A stretch of 36,725 nucleotides of DNA from Bacteroidota bacterium (GCA_027593175.1 JAQCJI010000020.1:1-36725); one strand, 5' to 3'; counted from the first letter of the stretch, positions 23,925 through 32,752 are shown. Notes: generated by a model not told the origin, from the sequence alone. A program made the numbers and translations.

Positions 23925-24812
23925 TCAGTTTAGATTTTTCCTAAAAAATGCAATGGTCTTTTCCCATGCCACTTTTGCTGCAGCTTCGTCGTAACGTGGC
24001 GTGCTGTAGTTGTGAAATCCGTGGTTTACTCCCGGATAGTTGATCATTTCATAATCTTTTCTATTGGCTTTGAGCGCTGCTTCATAGGCAGGCCAACCGG
24101 CATTTACCCGCTCGTCCAATTCGGCATAGATGACCAGGAGCGGTGCTTGAATCTGCGCTACCTCAGCAGCTTCTGGCTGTCCTCCGTAATAGGGTACTGC
24201 TGCTTTCAGGTCAGGGATGCGGACGGCCATCATGTTGGAGATCCAACCTCCAAAACAAAAGCCCACTACGCCCACCTTGCCGTTGCAGTCGGGATGGGTT
24301 TTTAGGAATTCATAGGCTGCGATAAAGTCTTCCAGCATCTCCTCACGAGTACGCTTGGCCTGCATGGCCCTACCCTCGTCGTCATTGCCTGGGTAGCCGC
24401 CTAGGGGAGTCAAGGCATCGGGTGCAAGAGAAATAAATCCATCTACGGCACATCTTCTGCCCACATCCTCAATGTAGGGGTTGAGGCCCCTGTTTTCGTG
24501 AACCACTACGATTCCGGGAAATTTACCCTTGCCGGTAGGGGTTGAGAGTAAGGCTTTGATTTGTCCACCACCCTTGGGGGAGTTGTACATCATGTAATCA
24601 GAACTTTGGAGTCGCTCATCGTCTAGGACCACCGTGCGTCCGCTAGCATAATCGGGCATCATGCTACCCAATAGGGCTGTAACAGTGATGCCTCCTACCG
24701 CATAGACGGAAAGCTTTTCGATGAAGGTTCTGCGATCCAACTTATTGTGGCAATAGTAGTCGTAGAGGTCAAATGCCTCCTTTGGGATATCAGCTTTATT
24801 GAGTTTTTCCAT
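23925..24812 (-). CDS. Dienelactone hydrolase family protein (YghX-like)
   Basis: An alpha/beta hydrolase of 295 residues. The catalytic triad is C186 (GFCFGGW), D233 (YAELDERV) and H264 (NHGFHNY), with the assisting Glu at 106 (VVVHENRGL), all as in dienelactone hydrolases. The N-terminus has KLDRRTFIEKLSVYAVGG followed by a hydrophobic stretch, at residues 24-41, which resembles a late-placed twin-arginine signal, so periplasmic export is possible. This N-terminal extension is also typical of YghX-like members. The true substrate is unknown. It lies 66 bases downstream of the DUF4440 gene on the same strand and is followed by a strong terminator. Confidence 0.92.
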   Translation of the reverse strand: MEKLNKADIPKEAFDLYDYYCHNKLDRRTFIEKLSVYAVGGITVTALLGSMMPDYASGRTVVLDDERLQSSDYMMYNSPKGGGQIKALLSTPTGKGKFPGIVVVHENRGLNPYIEDVGRRCAVDGFISLAPDALTPLGGYPGNDDEGRAMQAKRTREEMLEDFIAAYEFLKTHPDCNGKVGVVGFCFGGWISNMMAVRIPDLKAAVPYYGGQPEAAEVAQIQAPLLVIYAELDERVNAGWPAYEAALKANRKDYEMINYPGVNHGFHNYSTPRYDEAAAKVAWEKTIAFFRKNLN

Positions 24813-24878
24813 GGTCTGAACTAGAGTTAGTTAAGGTAGGAAAAATTAAGCGAGTAAAAAATGAAAAATACACCGAAT

Positions 24879-25384
24879 TCAATCAATTGGAGGAGGGGGG
24901 CCATCGCTTTGGTGATCGTAACTGAGGACTTCTGTCAGTTTCCAACCTTCTAGATCCACAATCCAAAGGTGAGTGAATTTTGCAGTGCTGGTCCAAAGAT
25001 CCTCCTTATCTTTTTCCTGAAGGTAAAAATGGTGGATGCCATTTTGGATGGCGCCGTAGATTTTGCCATCCGAATACAGTGGAAAAACGGCTAAACTCTC
25101 GGTATCGACTTTTCGGATGGGTTTTTGTCACCCAAACCACAAATATTGTTTGCGGCATTTTCAAGGAATTTGGTTTTGTCCTGGAAGCCGCCTTGGTCAT
25201 GGTAAAAACGAAAGTCATCAGTTACCATGTCTTTCAAGTAGTCCAGGTCGCAGCGGTTAAATCCTCGTTCAAAGAAAACACTGTCTTGGGACTTTAATTC
25301 TAGGAACAGGGAACTGTTCTCCTGCACCTGGGCCTTAGCCAAATTGATAAAGGAGAAGAAGCAAAGTAGAAGGAGCGTTTTCAT
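24879..25384 (-). pseudogene. Exported DUF4440/NTF2-like protein, frameshifted
   Basis: The first part, from 25384, has a signal peptide (MKTLLLLCFFSFINLAKAQ) and the SnoaL/NTF2-like start FFERGFNRCDLDYLKDMVTDD, but this frame stops at 25091. The rest of the domain (KPIRKVDTESLAVFPLYSDG, then HHFYLQEKD, FTHLWIVDLEGWKL and VLSYDHQSDG) is in another frame ending at 24879. The break is at a run of five A on the minus strand (25122-25126); one more A would give an intact 168-residue protein. The downstream half is well preserved, which points to a sequencing error or a very recent mutation. Function of the family: a small-molecule-binding cone fold, unknown role. It is 12 bases downstream of DUF1456. 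Confidence 0.75.
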
Positions 25385-25396
25385 TTATCAGTTCTT

Positions 25397-25864
25397 TTAA
25401 GTATCCTTCCCCCGATACTTCTCCTGCAAGCCCATTAAAAAGTTGCGGAGAACCTGGTCCTTGCATTCGCGGTATTGGGCCTGGGAGGGATTTCTAAAAA
25501 AGGCACTCAGCTCGTGCTTGCTCAGACGAAAGCCACGCAAGCCAAAGATCTCCAGCATCCCTTCTTCCTGGAGATTCAAGGCAATCTTGAGTTTGCGTAG
25601 AATCCCATTGTTGTTTAGTGTCTTTTCCACCACCGGTGCAGCACCCTCTCTTTTGCCGCGATTTGCAACGATCAGACCATCTAGAAAATGGGCTAAATCC
25701 TTGTCGTACAGCTTCACGAAATCCGTATCCTCTTCTTTTTTGAGCCAAAGGGCCACTTCCTCAAACGAAATATCTTTGCCACCCAAGGCAAAAATTTCCT
25801 TCATCTTGTGGTCGTGGTAGTGAAAGGTGTACCGAAGGGTACGCAGGATGTCATTGTTGCTCAT
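25397..25864 (-). CDS. DUF1456 family protein (YehS-like)
   Basis: A 155-residue cytoplasmic protein made of two tandem copies of a ~70-residue helical unit: NNDILRTLRYTFHYHDHKMKEIF and NNGILRKLKIALNLQEEGMLEIFGL mark the start of each. This matches DUF1456, E. coli YehS (156 residues), whose function is unknown. The ATG at 25864 was chosen because the family starts with MSNNDILR; an in-frame Met nine codons upstream (25891) is unlikely. It is probably co-transcribed with the DUF4440 and dienelactone hydrolase genes and is divergent from the radical SAM gene. Confidence 0.88.
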   Translation of the reverse strand: MSNNDILRTLRYTFHYHDHKMKEIFALGGKDISFEEVALWLKKEEDTDFVKLYDKDLAHFLDGLIVANRGKREGAAPVVEKTLNNNGILRKLKIALNLQEEGMLEIFGLRGFRLSKHELSAFFRNPSQAQYRECKDQVLRNFLMGLQEKYRGKDT

Positions 25865-26001
25865 GTAGGCAAAGATCGAAATTTTACCCATATCTTCCCC
25901 AAGTCACCTCCTCTTCCTCCCTCGGGAACTCAATCTTTCAAAACCAGGCTTGATTTTTCCTTCATTCCATGAAAAAAAGCTAGAAAATCTCCTTTCTTTA
26001 C

Positions 26002-26009
26002 GACCTTTG
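26002..26009 (+). promoter_or_regulatory. Possible -7 element for the radical SAM gene
   Basis: GACCTTTG is one mismatch from TAnnTTTG and lies 22 bases upstream of the GTG start. No -33 element is visible at the expected distance. Confidence 0.3.
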
Positions 26010-26031
26010 CTCTAGCCAACCACCAAGCTTA

Positions 26032-28203
26032 GTGCTCACCCAAGTTTTATTCATCACCCCACCCTTCACCCAGCTCAATACGCCCTATCCGGCGACCGCT
26101 TACCTGAAGGGGTTCTTGAATACGCTTGGGTTACCTTCCAAACAGGTAGACTTGGGGATCGAGGTGATGTTGGCCATTCTATCAAAGACCGGCTTAACTC
26201 ATATTTTTGAGCAGGCAGAAAAAGTAGATTCCCTCTCGGATAATGCCCTTCGCATCCTTCGGATTCGTGCGCAGTACCTACAAACCATTGGTCCCGTAGT
26301 GGATTTTTTACAAGACAAAAACTCCACGCTCGCCTACCGTATCGCAGAAGGTGATTTTCTTCCTGAGGCAGGACGCTTCGAACAGGTGGAGGAACTGGAT
26401 TGGGCTTTTGGAGCCTTGGGCATCCGAGACAAGGCACGCTACTTGGCTACACTATACCTCGAGGATCTCGGTGACCTGATCACCGAAGCCATTGACCCTC
26501 ATTTTGGATTTACGCACTATGCCGAGCGTCTGGGCCTATCAGCTCGATCCTTTGACGAACTACAAGAAGCCCTCCAGCAGCCCAATAGCCTGGTGGACGA
26601 ACTTTTACTGCGTCTCCTTGAAGAAAAAATCCAGGCCTGTCGTCCCAGTTCGGTTGCGTTTACGGTGCCTTTTCCGGGCAACCTCTATGCGGCACTCAAA
26701 TGTGGGCAATACCTCAGGGCCCATCACCCTGATATCAAGGTTTGGATGGGGGGAGGCTACCCGAATACAGAATTGCGCTCCCTCAAAGAGCCTCGGGTAT
26801 TTGATTATGTGGATTACATCTTGCTCGACGATGGGGAAGCTCCTGTGGTCTTGCTATTGGAGCACCTTGCTGGGAAAAGAACGCATAGGGAACTGAAACG
26901 TACCTTTTTACGTGTGGATGGGCAAGTGACTTACGTGAATAACCTAGCCATCAAAGACCTTCCCCAGCGGGAACTGGGCACTCCAGATTACAGTGATCTT
27001 CCACTTTCTTCCTACTTATCGGTCATCGAGGTGGCCAATCCCATGCACCGTCTGTGGAGTGATGGCCGGTGGAACAAGCTGACTCTCGCTCATGGCTGCT
27101 ATTGGGGCAAATGCACCTTTTGTGATGTTTCCCTCGACTACATTGGCCGCTACGAACCCATCACTGCGTCCCTGCTCTGTGATCGCATTGAAGAGATTAT
27201 GGCCCAAACGGGTACCAACGGGTTTCACTTTGTCGATGAAGCCGCTCCTCCCGCCTTGTTGCGTGAGCTGGCCTATGAAATTCTCCGCCGAGGACTGGTG
27301 GTGGTCTGGTGGACCAATATCCGTTTTGAAGGTAGCTTTTCGGCAGACCTTTGCCGCCTCTTGCGTGCCTCGGGTTGCATCGCCGTGTCTGGTGGATTAG
27401 AGGTCGCCTCCGATCGGCTTTTGGACTTGATCAAAAAAGGAGTGACCGTTTCTCAGGTGGCACAGGTTACCCAGCATTTTTCCCAAGCGGGTATTTTGGT
27501 GCATGCCTACCTCATGTATGGCTATCCCACCCAAACAGTTCAGGAAACGGTAGATTCCCTGGAGATGGTTCGGCAGCTCTTTGAGCAGGGAATCATTCAA
27601 TCGGGTTTCTGGCATCGCTTTGCCATGACCGTGCACAGCCCAGTGGGTCTAAATCCCTCCGCTTTTGGAGTGAAGCGTCTGGACAACCAATTGGGAACCT
27701 TCGCCAATAACGAGGTGGACTTTAAGGATCCCATCGGGGTGGATCATGGCGCTTTTTCTGAAGGGCTGCGCAAATCCTTGTTCAACTACATGCAAGGAGT
27801 AGGCTTGGATCTCCCCTTGAAAAATTGGTTTGACTTCAAGATTCCTCCGACCAGCATCCCCCGCAGCTACATTGGGCAACAACTGGAAGAACTTTCCACC
27901 AAGCCTTTTAAAGACCATCACCGCATCTGTTGGTTGGGCAGTGCTCCGCAGTTGGTTGAACTTGAGGAGGGGCTATGCGAACTGCTTTTTTCTGGTAAAA
28001 AAGAGGATTTTGCCCTCGAGCTTCCCCTGGAGCTGGGGCAGTGGCTCTTCCTTCTTCTGGAAAAAGTGAGTTTCAGACAGCCTACCAACACCGTGCTTCT
28101 GGACGTTCGCGCGGACTACGAACAGGATTTAGGTGATTTTGAAGAGCTGATTGACTCCGAGGTTTGGGAGATACTTGCTGAAAACGGACTGCTTTTGGTT
28201 TAA
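26032..28203 (+). CDS. Large B12-binding-type radical SAM protein with CX4CX2C cluster motif
   Basis: A 723-residue cytoplasmic radical SAM enzyme of unknown substrate. The N-terminal half resembles cobalamin-binding-domain radical SAM proteins (VLFITPPFTQLNTPYPA at the start, VWMGGGYPNTEL near 240) but no DxHxxG motif is visible, so any B12 would be bound base-off or not at all. The radical SAM part begins at LAHGCYWGKCTFCD: C356, C361 and C364 give CX4CX2C instead of the usual CX3CX2C. FHFVDEAAPP and GGLEVASDRLL follow as expected for the partial TIM barrel. The last 120 residues are an extra domain with no recognised family. The start is GTG (26032); the next Met is 45 residues in, which would cut the conserved N-terminus. 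Confidence 0.85.
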   Translation: MLTQVLFITPPFTQLNTPYPATAYLKGFLNTLGLPSKQVDLGIEVMLAILSKTGLTHIFEQAEKVDSLSDNALRILRIRAQYLQTIGPVVDFLQDKNSTLAYRIAEGDFLPEAGRFEQVEELDWAFGALGIRDKARYLATLYLEDLGDLITEAIDPHFGFTHYAERLGLSARSFDELQEALQQPNSLVDELLLRLLEEKIQACRPSSVAFTVPFPGNLYAALKCGQYLRAHHPDIKVWMGGGYPNTELRSLKEPRVFDYVDYILLDDGEAPVVLLLEHLAGKRTHRELKRTFLRVDGQVTYVNNLAIKDLPQRELGTPDYSDLPLSSYLSVIEVANPMHRLWSDGRWNKLTLAHGCYWGKCTFCDVSLDYIGRYEPITASLLCDRIEEIMAQTGTNGFHFVDEAAPPALLRELAYEILRRGLVVVWWTNIRFEGSFSADLCRLLRASGCIAVSGGLEVASDRLLDLIKKGVTVSQVAQVTQHFSQAGILVHAYLMYGYPTQTVQETVDSLEMVRQLFEQGIIQSGFWHRFAMTVHSPVGLNPSAFGVKRLDNQLGTFANNEVDFKDPIGVDHGAFSEGLRKSLFNYMQGVGLDLPLKNWFDFKIPPTSIPRSYIGQQLEELSTKPFKDHHRICWLGSAPQLVELEEGLCELLFSGKKEDFALELPLELGQWLFLLLEKVSFRQPTNTVLLDVRADYEQDLGDFEELIDSEVWEILAENGLLLV

Positions 28204-28247
28204 AACTCGCTTTTTTTCTACAAAAATTAAAGGAAAGTGTCAGCCTT

Positions 28248-28787
28248 TCAAAGTAAATTTTCACTAGTTTCATTGAGGTAAGTAAAACTCAAGTAGCTGA
28301 GTACCGCGCCGAATGCATCGGCTGCTTCTAGCTGCCGGTCAGTCACTTTTTTGCCAAGCAAACGGCACAGCAACAAGCCATAAACGCCATTCAGGCAGAT
28401 TTGGATTTCATTCCCGATCTCTTCTGTTTGGGCAACTTCCACTGCCTCGAGCAGGTGAGGTTTGGCAGAATGAAAGGTGGCCACGTAATTAGCATCGATC
28501 TTGAGCAGTTGGTAGTGGAGCTCGAGCAGCTGCTGAACCAACTCCTGGAGTTCTTGAAGATGCCCTTTTTGAATCCGATTCTGCTGCTTCATGGATGCTG
28601 CTAAGCCTGCAAGCCAGGTTTTGATACTGTCCTTTTCCTCCTGAGATACCGGATAATGGGCCACCACGTACTTTCCAATTTCCTCCATATTCCCTTGGTA
28701 GGAACGGATGAGGTCTTCCATTTGGTACATGTACACAAGGTATTCGCCTATATTTTGGGATTTTTTCCGTTCTGCGATGGCCTGCAT
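28248..28787 (-). CDS. DUF4924 family protein
   Basis: A 179-residue, all-helical cytoplasmic protein. The start MQAIAERKKSQNIGEYLVYMYQMEDLIRSY matches DUF4924, a family found in Bacteroidota with no known function. It has no signal peptide or membrane segment, and the length is normal. It is convergent with the radical SAM gene (44-base gap) and divergent from lepA. A TACCTTTG -7 element lies 23 bases upstream of the ATG. Confidence 0.85.
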   Translation of the reverse strand: MQAIAERKKSQNIGEYLVYMYQMEDLIRSYQGNMEEIGKYVVAHYPVSQEEKDSIKTWLAGLAASMKQQNRIQKGHLQELQELVQQLLELHYQLLKIDANYVATFHSAKPHLLEAVEVAQTEEIGNEIQICLNGVYGLLLCRLLGKKVTDRQLEAADAFGAVLSYLSFTYLNETSENLL

Positions 28788-28810
28788 GTGTAAGGGGTAA
28801 GTTGGTAAGG

Positions 28811-28818
28811 CAAAGGTA
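28811..28818 (-). promoter_or_regulatory. -7 promoter element of the DUF4924 gene
   Basis: The minus-strand sequence TACCTTTG matches TAnnTTTG exactly and is 23 bases before the start codon. No clear -33 TTG is found at the standard distance. Confidence 0.45.
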
Positions 28819-28849
28819 AGTTAGAAAAGAAAATAGACTACAGCGGTCC

Positions 28850-28880
28850 CCAAAAAAGTAGGGTAAACCTTACTTTTTGG
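28850..28880. repeat. Stem-loop between divergent DUF4924 and lepA genes
   Basis: CCAAAAA and GTAGGG pair with CCTTAC and TTTTTGG (13 pairs, one bulged A, one G-T, 4-base loop TAAA). It lies upstream of both genes, so it is not an end-of-gene terminator for either; possibly an operator or a block between divergent promoters. Confidence 0.45.
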
Positions 28881-28996
28881 ATTTAAACAAAAGGGATAAA
28901 CAAGAGATTTCTTATCTAGAAAAATAAAAGATCCAAAACCTAGGCTTAGCCCTGTCTATTTCTTACATCTCCTAACCAAGGAAGCTTCTTTTTTCC

Positions 28997-29004
28997 TACT
29001 TTTG
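28997..29004 (+). promoter_or_regulatory. lepA: -7 promoter element of lepA
   Basis: TACTTTTG matches TAnnTTTG and lies 14 bases upstream of the lepA ATG. No clear -33 TTG was found, but the position and exact match are good. Confidence 0.5.
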
Positions 29005-29018
29005 TCCGACGTAAGCTT

Positions 29019-30806
29019 ATGAAAAACATTCGAAATTTCTGCATCATTGCCCACATTGACCACGGCAAAAGTACCCTAGCAGACAGGTTGCTGCAGATAA
29101 CCAACACGGTTTCTGACCGAGAAATGCAAAACCAGTTGCTAGACGACATGGATCTAGAGCGCGAGCGCGGCATCACCATCAAGTCCCACGCGATCCAGAT
29201 GAAGTATACTTACAAGGGGGAGGAGTACACCCTCAACCTGATTGATACCCCAGGTCACGTGGATTTTTCTTACGAAGTATCTCGCTCCATTGCGGCATGC
29301 GAAGGAGCGTTACTTATCGTAGATGCCTCCCAAGGAGTGGAAGCTCAGACTATTTCCAACCTGTACTTGGCCTTGGGTCATGACTTAGAAATCATTCCTG
29401 TTTTAAATAAAATTGACTTACCTGGTGCCGACCCTGAAGCGGTAGCGGACGAGGTTATCGAACTCTTGGGTTGTGCCCGTGAAGATATTGTGTTTGCATC
29501 GGGCAAAGAGGGGATTGGAATAACCGATATTTTGGCCCAGGTGATTGAGAAAATTCCAGCACCGAAGGGCGATCCTGCAGCACCGCTACAAGCCATGATT
29601 TTTGACTCGCAGTTCAACTCTTTCCGTGGAGTGGAAGTGATTTTCCGAATTTTTAACGGAACACTAAATAAAGGAGACAAGATTAAGTTTGTCAATTCTG
29701 GCAAGGAGTACTTTGCCGACGAAATTGGTATTTTGGGTATCAACCAGATTCCCCAGCAAACCATGAGTGCAGGTAATGTGGGTTACCTCATTTCGGGCAT
29801 AAAGGTGGCCAAAGAAGTGGCTGTTGGGGATACAATCACACACGTGAAAAACCCCTGCTCAGAATCCATCAAAGGCTTTGAAAATGTAAAGCCAATGGTC
29901 TTTGCTGGGATTTATCCCGTGGATACGACCGAATTTGAGGAGCTGCGTGCTTCCATGGAAAAGTTGCAGCTCAACGATGCCTCCCTAGTTTGGGAGCCGG
30001 AAACTTCCGCTGCCCTGGGCTTCGGATTCCGATGCGGATTTTTGGGCATGTTGCACATGGAGATTGTACAGGAACGATTGGAGCGTGAGTTTGACATGAC
30101 CGTCATTACCACCGTGCCCTCAGTACAATTTAAGGCCCTCATGACCAACGACGAGTACCAAGTGGTGAATGCTCCTTCCGACATGCCTGATCCTACCCGA
30201 TTCAAACATATCGAAGAGCCTTTTGTAAAAGCCTCCATCATCACTGCAGCGGAATATGTGGGTCCAGTGATTTCCCTTTGCATGGACAAACGCGGTCAAA
30301 TAAAAAATCAGGTGTACCTCACCTCAGATCGGGTAGAATTGCAGTTTGACATGCCGCTTGCGGAAATTGTATTTGACTTCTTTGATCGTTTGAAGACCAT
30401 CTCCAGAGGCTATGCGTCCTTGGATTACGAAATGAAGGGCTTCCAGGAGTCGCACATGGTGCGCTTGGATATCATGCTCAATGGGGAGCCGGTGGATGCG
30501 CTCTCCGCGATTGTACACCGCGACAAGGCCTACGATTGGGGCAAGCGCCTCTGCGACAAGCTGAAGGAGTTGGTGCCCCGGCAAATGTTTGAAATCGCAA
30601 TACAGGCAGCCATCGGTCAAAAAATTATTGCGAGAGAGACGGTAAAGGCGATGCGTAAAAACGTGTTGGCGAAGTGCTACGGTGGGGATATTTCCCGTAA
30701 GCGTAAGCTCTTGGAAAAGCAGAAAAAAGGGAAGAAGCGGATGCGTCAAGTCGGAAATGTCGAGATCCCTCAGGAGGCCTTTATGGCGGTGTTGAAGCTT
30801 GATTAA
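29019..30806 (+). CDS. lepA: Elongation factor 4 (ribosomal back-translocase GTPase)
   Basis: LepA/EF4 is a translation GTPase that acts on stalled or misassembled ribosomes. The protein is 595 residues, the usual size. G1 AHIDHGKST (11-19), G3 DTPGHVDF, and G4 [10 protein letters not shown] are complete, domain II ([17 protein letters not shown]) and the EF-G-like domains follow, and the C-terminal domain specific to LepA ends with [20 protein letters not shown] and [14 protein letters not shown]. The ATG at 29019 begins exactly at the family start [12 protein letters not shown]. It is monocistronic by spacing: 131 bases to folD with a repeat region. Confidence 0.97.
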   Translation: MKNIRNFCIIAHIDHGKSTLADRLLQITNTVSDREMQNQLLDDMDLERERGITIKSHAIQMKYTYKGEEYTLNLIDTPGHVDFSYEVSRSIAACEGALLIVDASQGVEAQTISNLYLALGHDLEIIPVLNKIDLPGADPEAVADEVIELLGCAREDIVFASGKEGIGITDILAQVIEKIPAPKGDPAAPLQAMIFDSQFNSFRGVEVIFRIFNGTLNKGDKIKFVNSGKEYFADEIGILGINQIPQQTMSAGNVGYLISGIKVAKEVAVGDTITHVKNPCSESIKGFENVKPMVFAGIYPVDTTEFEELRASMEKLQLNDASLVWEPETSAALGFGFRCGFLGMLHMEIVQERLEREFDMTVITTVPSVQFKALMTNDEYQVVNAPSDMPDPTRFKHIEEPFVKASIITAAEYVGPVISLCMDKRGQIKNQVYLTSDRVELQFDMPLAEIVFDFFDRLKTISRGYASLDYEMKGFQESHMVRLDIMLNGEPVDALSAIVHRDKAYDWGKRLCDKLKELVPRQMFEIAIQAAIGQKIIARETVKAMRKNVLAKCYGGDISRKRKLLEKQKKGKKRMRQVGNVEIPQEAFMAVLKLD

Positions 30807-30885
30807 ATACCTGGGGTTCTAGTACCGAGCCTTTTTAATCATCATTCTTCATTCGATATTGGACTTTCGAAGTTAATCAAATAAA

Positions 30886-30910
30886 GAATGTCGATTGTTG
30901 AATGTCGATT
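30886..30910 (+). repeat. Short direct repeat in the lepA-folD gap
   Basis: GAATGTCGATT occurs at 30886-30896 and 30900-30910 with a period of 14 bases. A second pair, TAGAATAA, is at 30912-30919 and 30922-30929. The surrounding gap also has ATTCGATATT and related words. This resembles degenerate intergenic repeats that I recall from Bacteroidota genomes. Confidence 0.55.
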
Positions 30911-30937
30911 TTAGAATAACATAGAATAATAGATCCC

Positions 30938-31822
30938 ATGGCAATTCTTATAGATGGTAAAAAAACCGCACAAGACATCAAAGACGAAATTAGGCTGCGC
31001 GTTGAAGAGATTTTAGCCGAAGGCGGAAAGCGACCCCACTTGGCAGCTATACTGGTAGGAGAGGATGGAGCGAGTCAAACTTATGTGGGTGCGAAAGTGA
31101 AAGCCTGTGAGGAGGTTGGATTTACATCTACCCTCGTTCGCTTGCCTGCAGAGGTTAGCGAGGAAGAATTGCTTGCCGCCGTAGAGGAAATCAATCATAA
31201 TCTGGATATCGATGGCCTGATTGTACAGCTTCCCTTGCCCAAGCATATTTCGGTGGATAAGGTGACCAACCGAATTCGTCCAGAAAAAGACGTGGATGGC
31301 TTTACGCCAGCCAATGTGGGGAGAATGACACTCAACTGGCCGGCTTACGTTGCTGCAACTCCTTATGGGATTGTGGAACTGCTCAAGCGCTACCAGATCG
31401 AAACCTCGGGTAAGCACTGTGTGGTCATCGGCCGCAGCCATATTGTGGGCAGTCCGATGAGCATCTTGATGGCGCGCAACGGGTATCCGGGTAATGCGAC
31501 GGTTACACTCACCCACTCCAAAACCAAAAACCTGGAAAGTATCTGCAAGACTGCCGATATTTTGATCGTTGCTATTGGCAAGCCTGAGTTTGTCACGGCC
31601 GATATGGTGAAGCCAGGAGTGGTGGTCATTGATGTGGGCATTCACCGAATTGCAGACGAAAGCAAAAAATCAGGGTTCCGCTTGATTGGCGATGTGAAGT
31701 ATGAAGAAGTGGCTCCAATTGCTTCTGCAATTACCCCTGTGCCGGGTGGAGTTGGCCCGATGACCATCGCAGCCTTACTTTACAATACGCTTCAGTCTTC
31801 AGAAAAAAAGGTTTTTGGGTAA
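30938..31822 (+). CDS. folD: Bifunctional methylenetetrahydrofolate dehydrogenase/methenyltetrahydrofolate cyclohydrolase
   Basis: FolD interconverts 5,10-methylene- and 10-formyl-tetrahydrofolate with NADP, feeding purine synthesis. The 294-residue protein has the active-site segment SQTYVGAKVKACEEVG (Y49 and K53, matching E. coli Y50/K54), GLIVQLPLPKH, PEKDVDGFTP, the Rossmann motif VVIGRSHIVGSP and the closing PVPGGVGPMTIA. All catalytic residues are present. It is preceded by a 131-base gap with repeats and followed by the tRNA-Leu gene about 80 bases later with its own promoter. purF and guaA in the same window use or accompany this one-carbon flux but are not in one operon with it. Confidence 0.97.
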   Translation: MAILIDGKKTAQDIKDEIRLRVEEILAEGGKRPHLAAILVGEDGASQTYVGAKVKACEEVGFTSTLVRLPAEVSEEELLAAVEEINHNLDIDGLIVQLPLPKHISVDKVTNRIRPEKDVDGFTPANVGRMTLNWPAYVAATPYGIVELLKRYQIETSGKHCVVIGRSHIVGSPMSILMARNGYPGNATVTLTHSKTKNLESICKTADILIVAIGKPEFVTADMVKPGVVVIDVGIHRIADESKKSGFRLIGDVKYEEVAPIASAITPVPGGVGPMTIAALLYNTLQSSEKKVFG

Positions 31823-31857
31823 TAACTAAAAAAAGTAAAGAAAAGCGAAAGTAGCAG

Positions 31858-31888
31858 TTGCTTCCCAAAGCCTGACTTTCTACTTTTG
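31858..31888 (+). promoter_or_regulatory. Promoter of tRNA-Leu
   Basis: TTG (31858-31860), 20 bases, TACTTTTG (31881-31888): an exact match to the Bacteroidota consensus TTG-N19-21-TAnnTTTG. It is 12 bases upstream of the first tRNA base, giving a transcript starting very close to the mature 5' end. This is the best promoter in the window. Confidence 0.75.
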
Positions 31889-31900
31889 CAATCCCTAATC

Positions 31901-31984
31901 GCGCATGTGGTGAAATTGGTAGACACGCCACTTTGAGGGGGTGGTGCCCGTTCGGGTGTGGAAGTTCGAATCTTCTCATGCGCA
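31901..31984 (+). tRNA. tRNA-Leu, anticodon GAG
   Basis: A full cloverleaf with long variable arm: acceptor GCGCATG/CATGCGC, D-arm GTG/CAC with the TTGGTAGA loop, anticodon stem CCACT/GGTGG with loop TTGAGGG (anticodon GAG at 31935-31937), variable stem CCCG/CGGG, T-arm GGAAG-TTCGAAT-CTTCT and discriminator A. It decodes CUC and CUU. The 3' CCA is not encoded (CTCCA follows) and must be added after transcription. Confidence 0.97.
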
Positions 31985-31995
31985 CTCCAAAAAGT

Positions 31996-32025
31996 AAGGC
32001 GACTCTGTGAAGAGTCGCCTTTTTT
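31996..32025 (+). terminator. Rho-independent terminator after tRNA-Leu
   Basis: AAGGCGACTC (31996-32005) and GAGTCGCCTT (32012-32021) form a perfect 10-bp stem with a 6-base loop, followed by T4 and an A/T tract. It ends the one-gene tRNA transcript. Confidence 0.92.
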
Positions 32026-32095
32026 ATTGAAGTGATACTCCAATTAGAGTAACAATTTTAAAAAATTAGCTAGTTTAGGAGCAAACAACATCTCC

Positions 32096-32638
32096 ATGCT
32101 TTTTTCTAAACCATTTCTCCTTGTTGCGGCGGTTCTGCTGCTTTCTTTTACTGCTGCGGGCCAAACCCCTCAATTCCCCATCGTGAAAGGCTTTGGAGGG
32201 ATTTATGAAATTCAAGATGCCACGGAGCGGCCGGATGGAACCTTAGAGTACAAAATACTAGTAGACCTGACCTCCCCTTCGGAAGATCCCAAGCAGATCT
32301 CAAGGTTTGTAGATAATGTGGCCCGCCTGATGAATCTTCATGGCCTAGCAGGAGTTACCAAAGACCGGATCAAGCTCAAGGTGGTCTTACATGGAGGTGG
32401 AATTTTTAATGTACTCAACGACGAAAACTACCAGAAAAAATACGAGGTAGCCAACCCCAACCTTGCAGTATTTGCCGCTTTGGAAGAAGTAGGAGCAGAA
32501 ATTTTGGTTTGTGGACAGTCCCTGATTGTAAGAAATCTAAAGACTTCTGACTTGTGGCCTGGTGTGACTATTGCCCATTCGGCACTCACAACGATCACTA
32601 CCTACTCCATGAAGGGATATATCGTCTTGAAGTTCTAA
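32096..32638 (+). CDS. Exported DsrE family protein
   Basis: A 180-residue periplasmic protein. A signal peptide covers about residues 1-22 (cleavage probably after TAAGQ or slightly before). The mature part has the DsrE/F-like alpha/beta fold, with VVLHGGGI around residue 97-103, NPNLAVFAALEEVGAEI and VCGQSL with C139, and SALTTITTYSMKGYIVLKF at the C-terminus. DsrE-type proteins transfer sulfur through a conserved cysteine; C139 is in the position often seen in exported members, but activity is unproven. It lies between the tRNA terminator and purF and seems to have its own transcript. Confidence 0.85.
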   Translation: MLFSKPFLLVAAVLLLSFTAAGQTPQFPIVKGFGGIYEIQDATERPDGTLEYKILVDLTSPSEDPKQISRFVDNVARLMNLHGLAGVTKDRIKLKVVLHGGGIFNVLNDENYQKKYEVANPNLAVFAALEEVGAEILVCGQSLIVRNLKTSDLWPGVTIAHSALTTITTYSMKGYIVLKF

Positions 32639-32752
32639 CAAGTAGACAAGTCTGGATTCTTGGACTTTTTTTAGGAATTGGCCTTTTCAAATCGGGAAAT
32701 CTTTTGAAAAAATGTACCTTTATTTCTTTATGAAAATCCACCCTCTTTTTCC

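Noticed and set aside
31982-31989. Encoded CCA at the tRNA-Leu 3' end
   Set aside because: The sequence is CACTCCA; after discriminator A at 31984 the next bases are CTCCA, so CCA is not directly attached.
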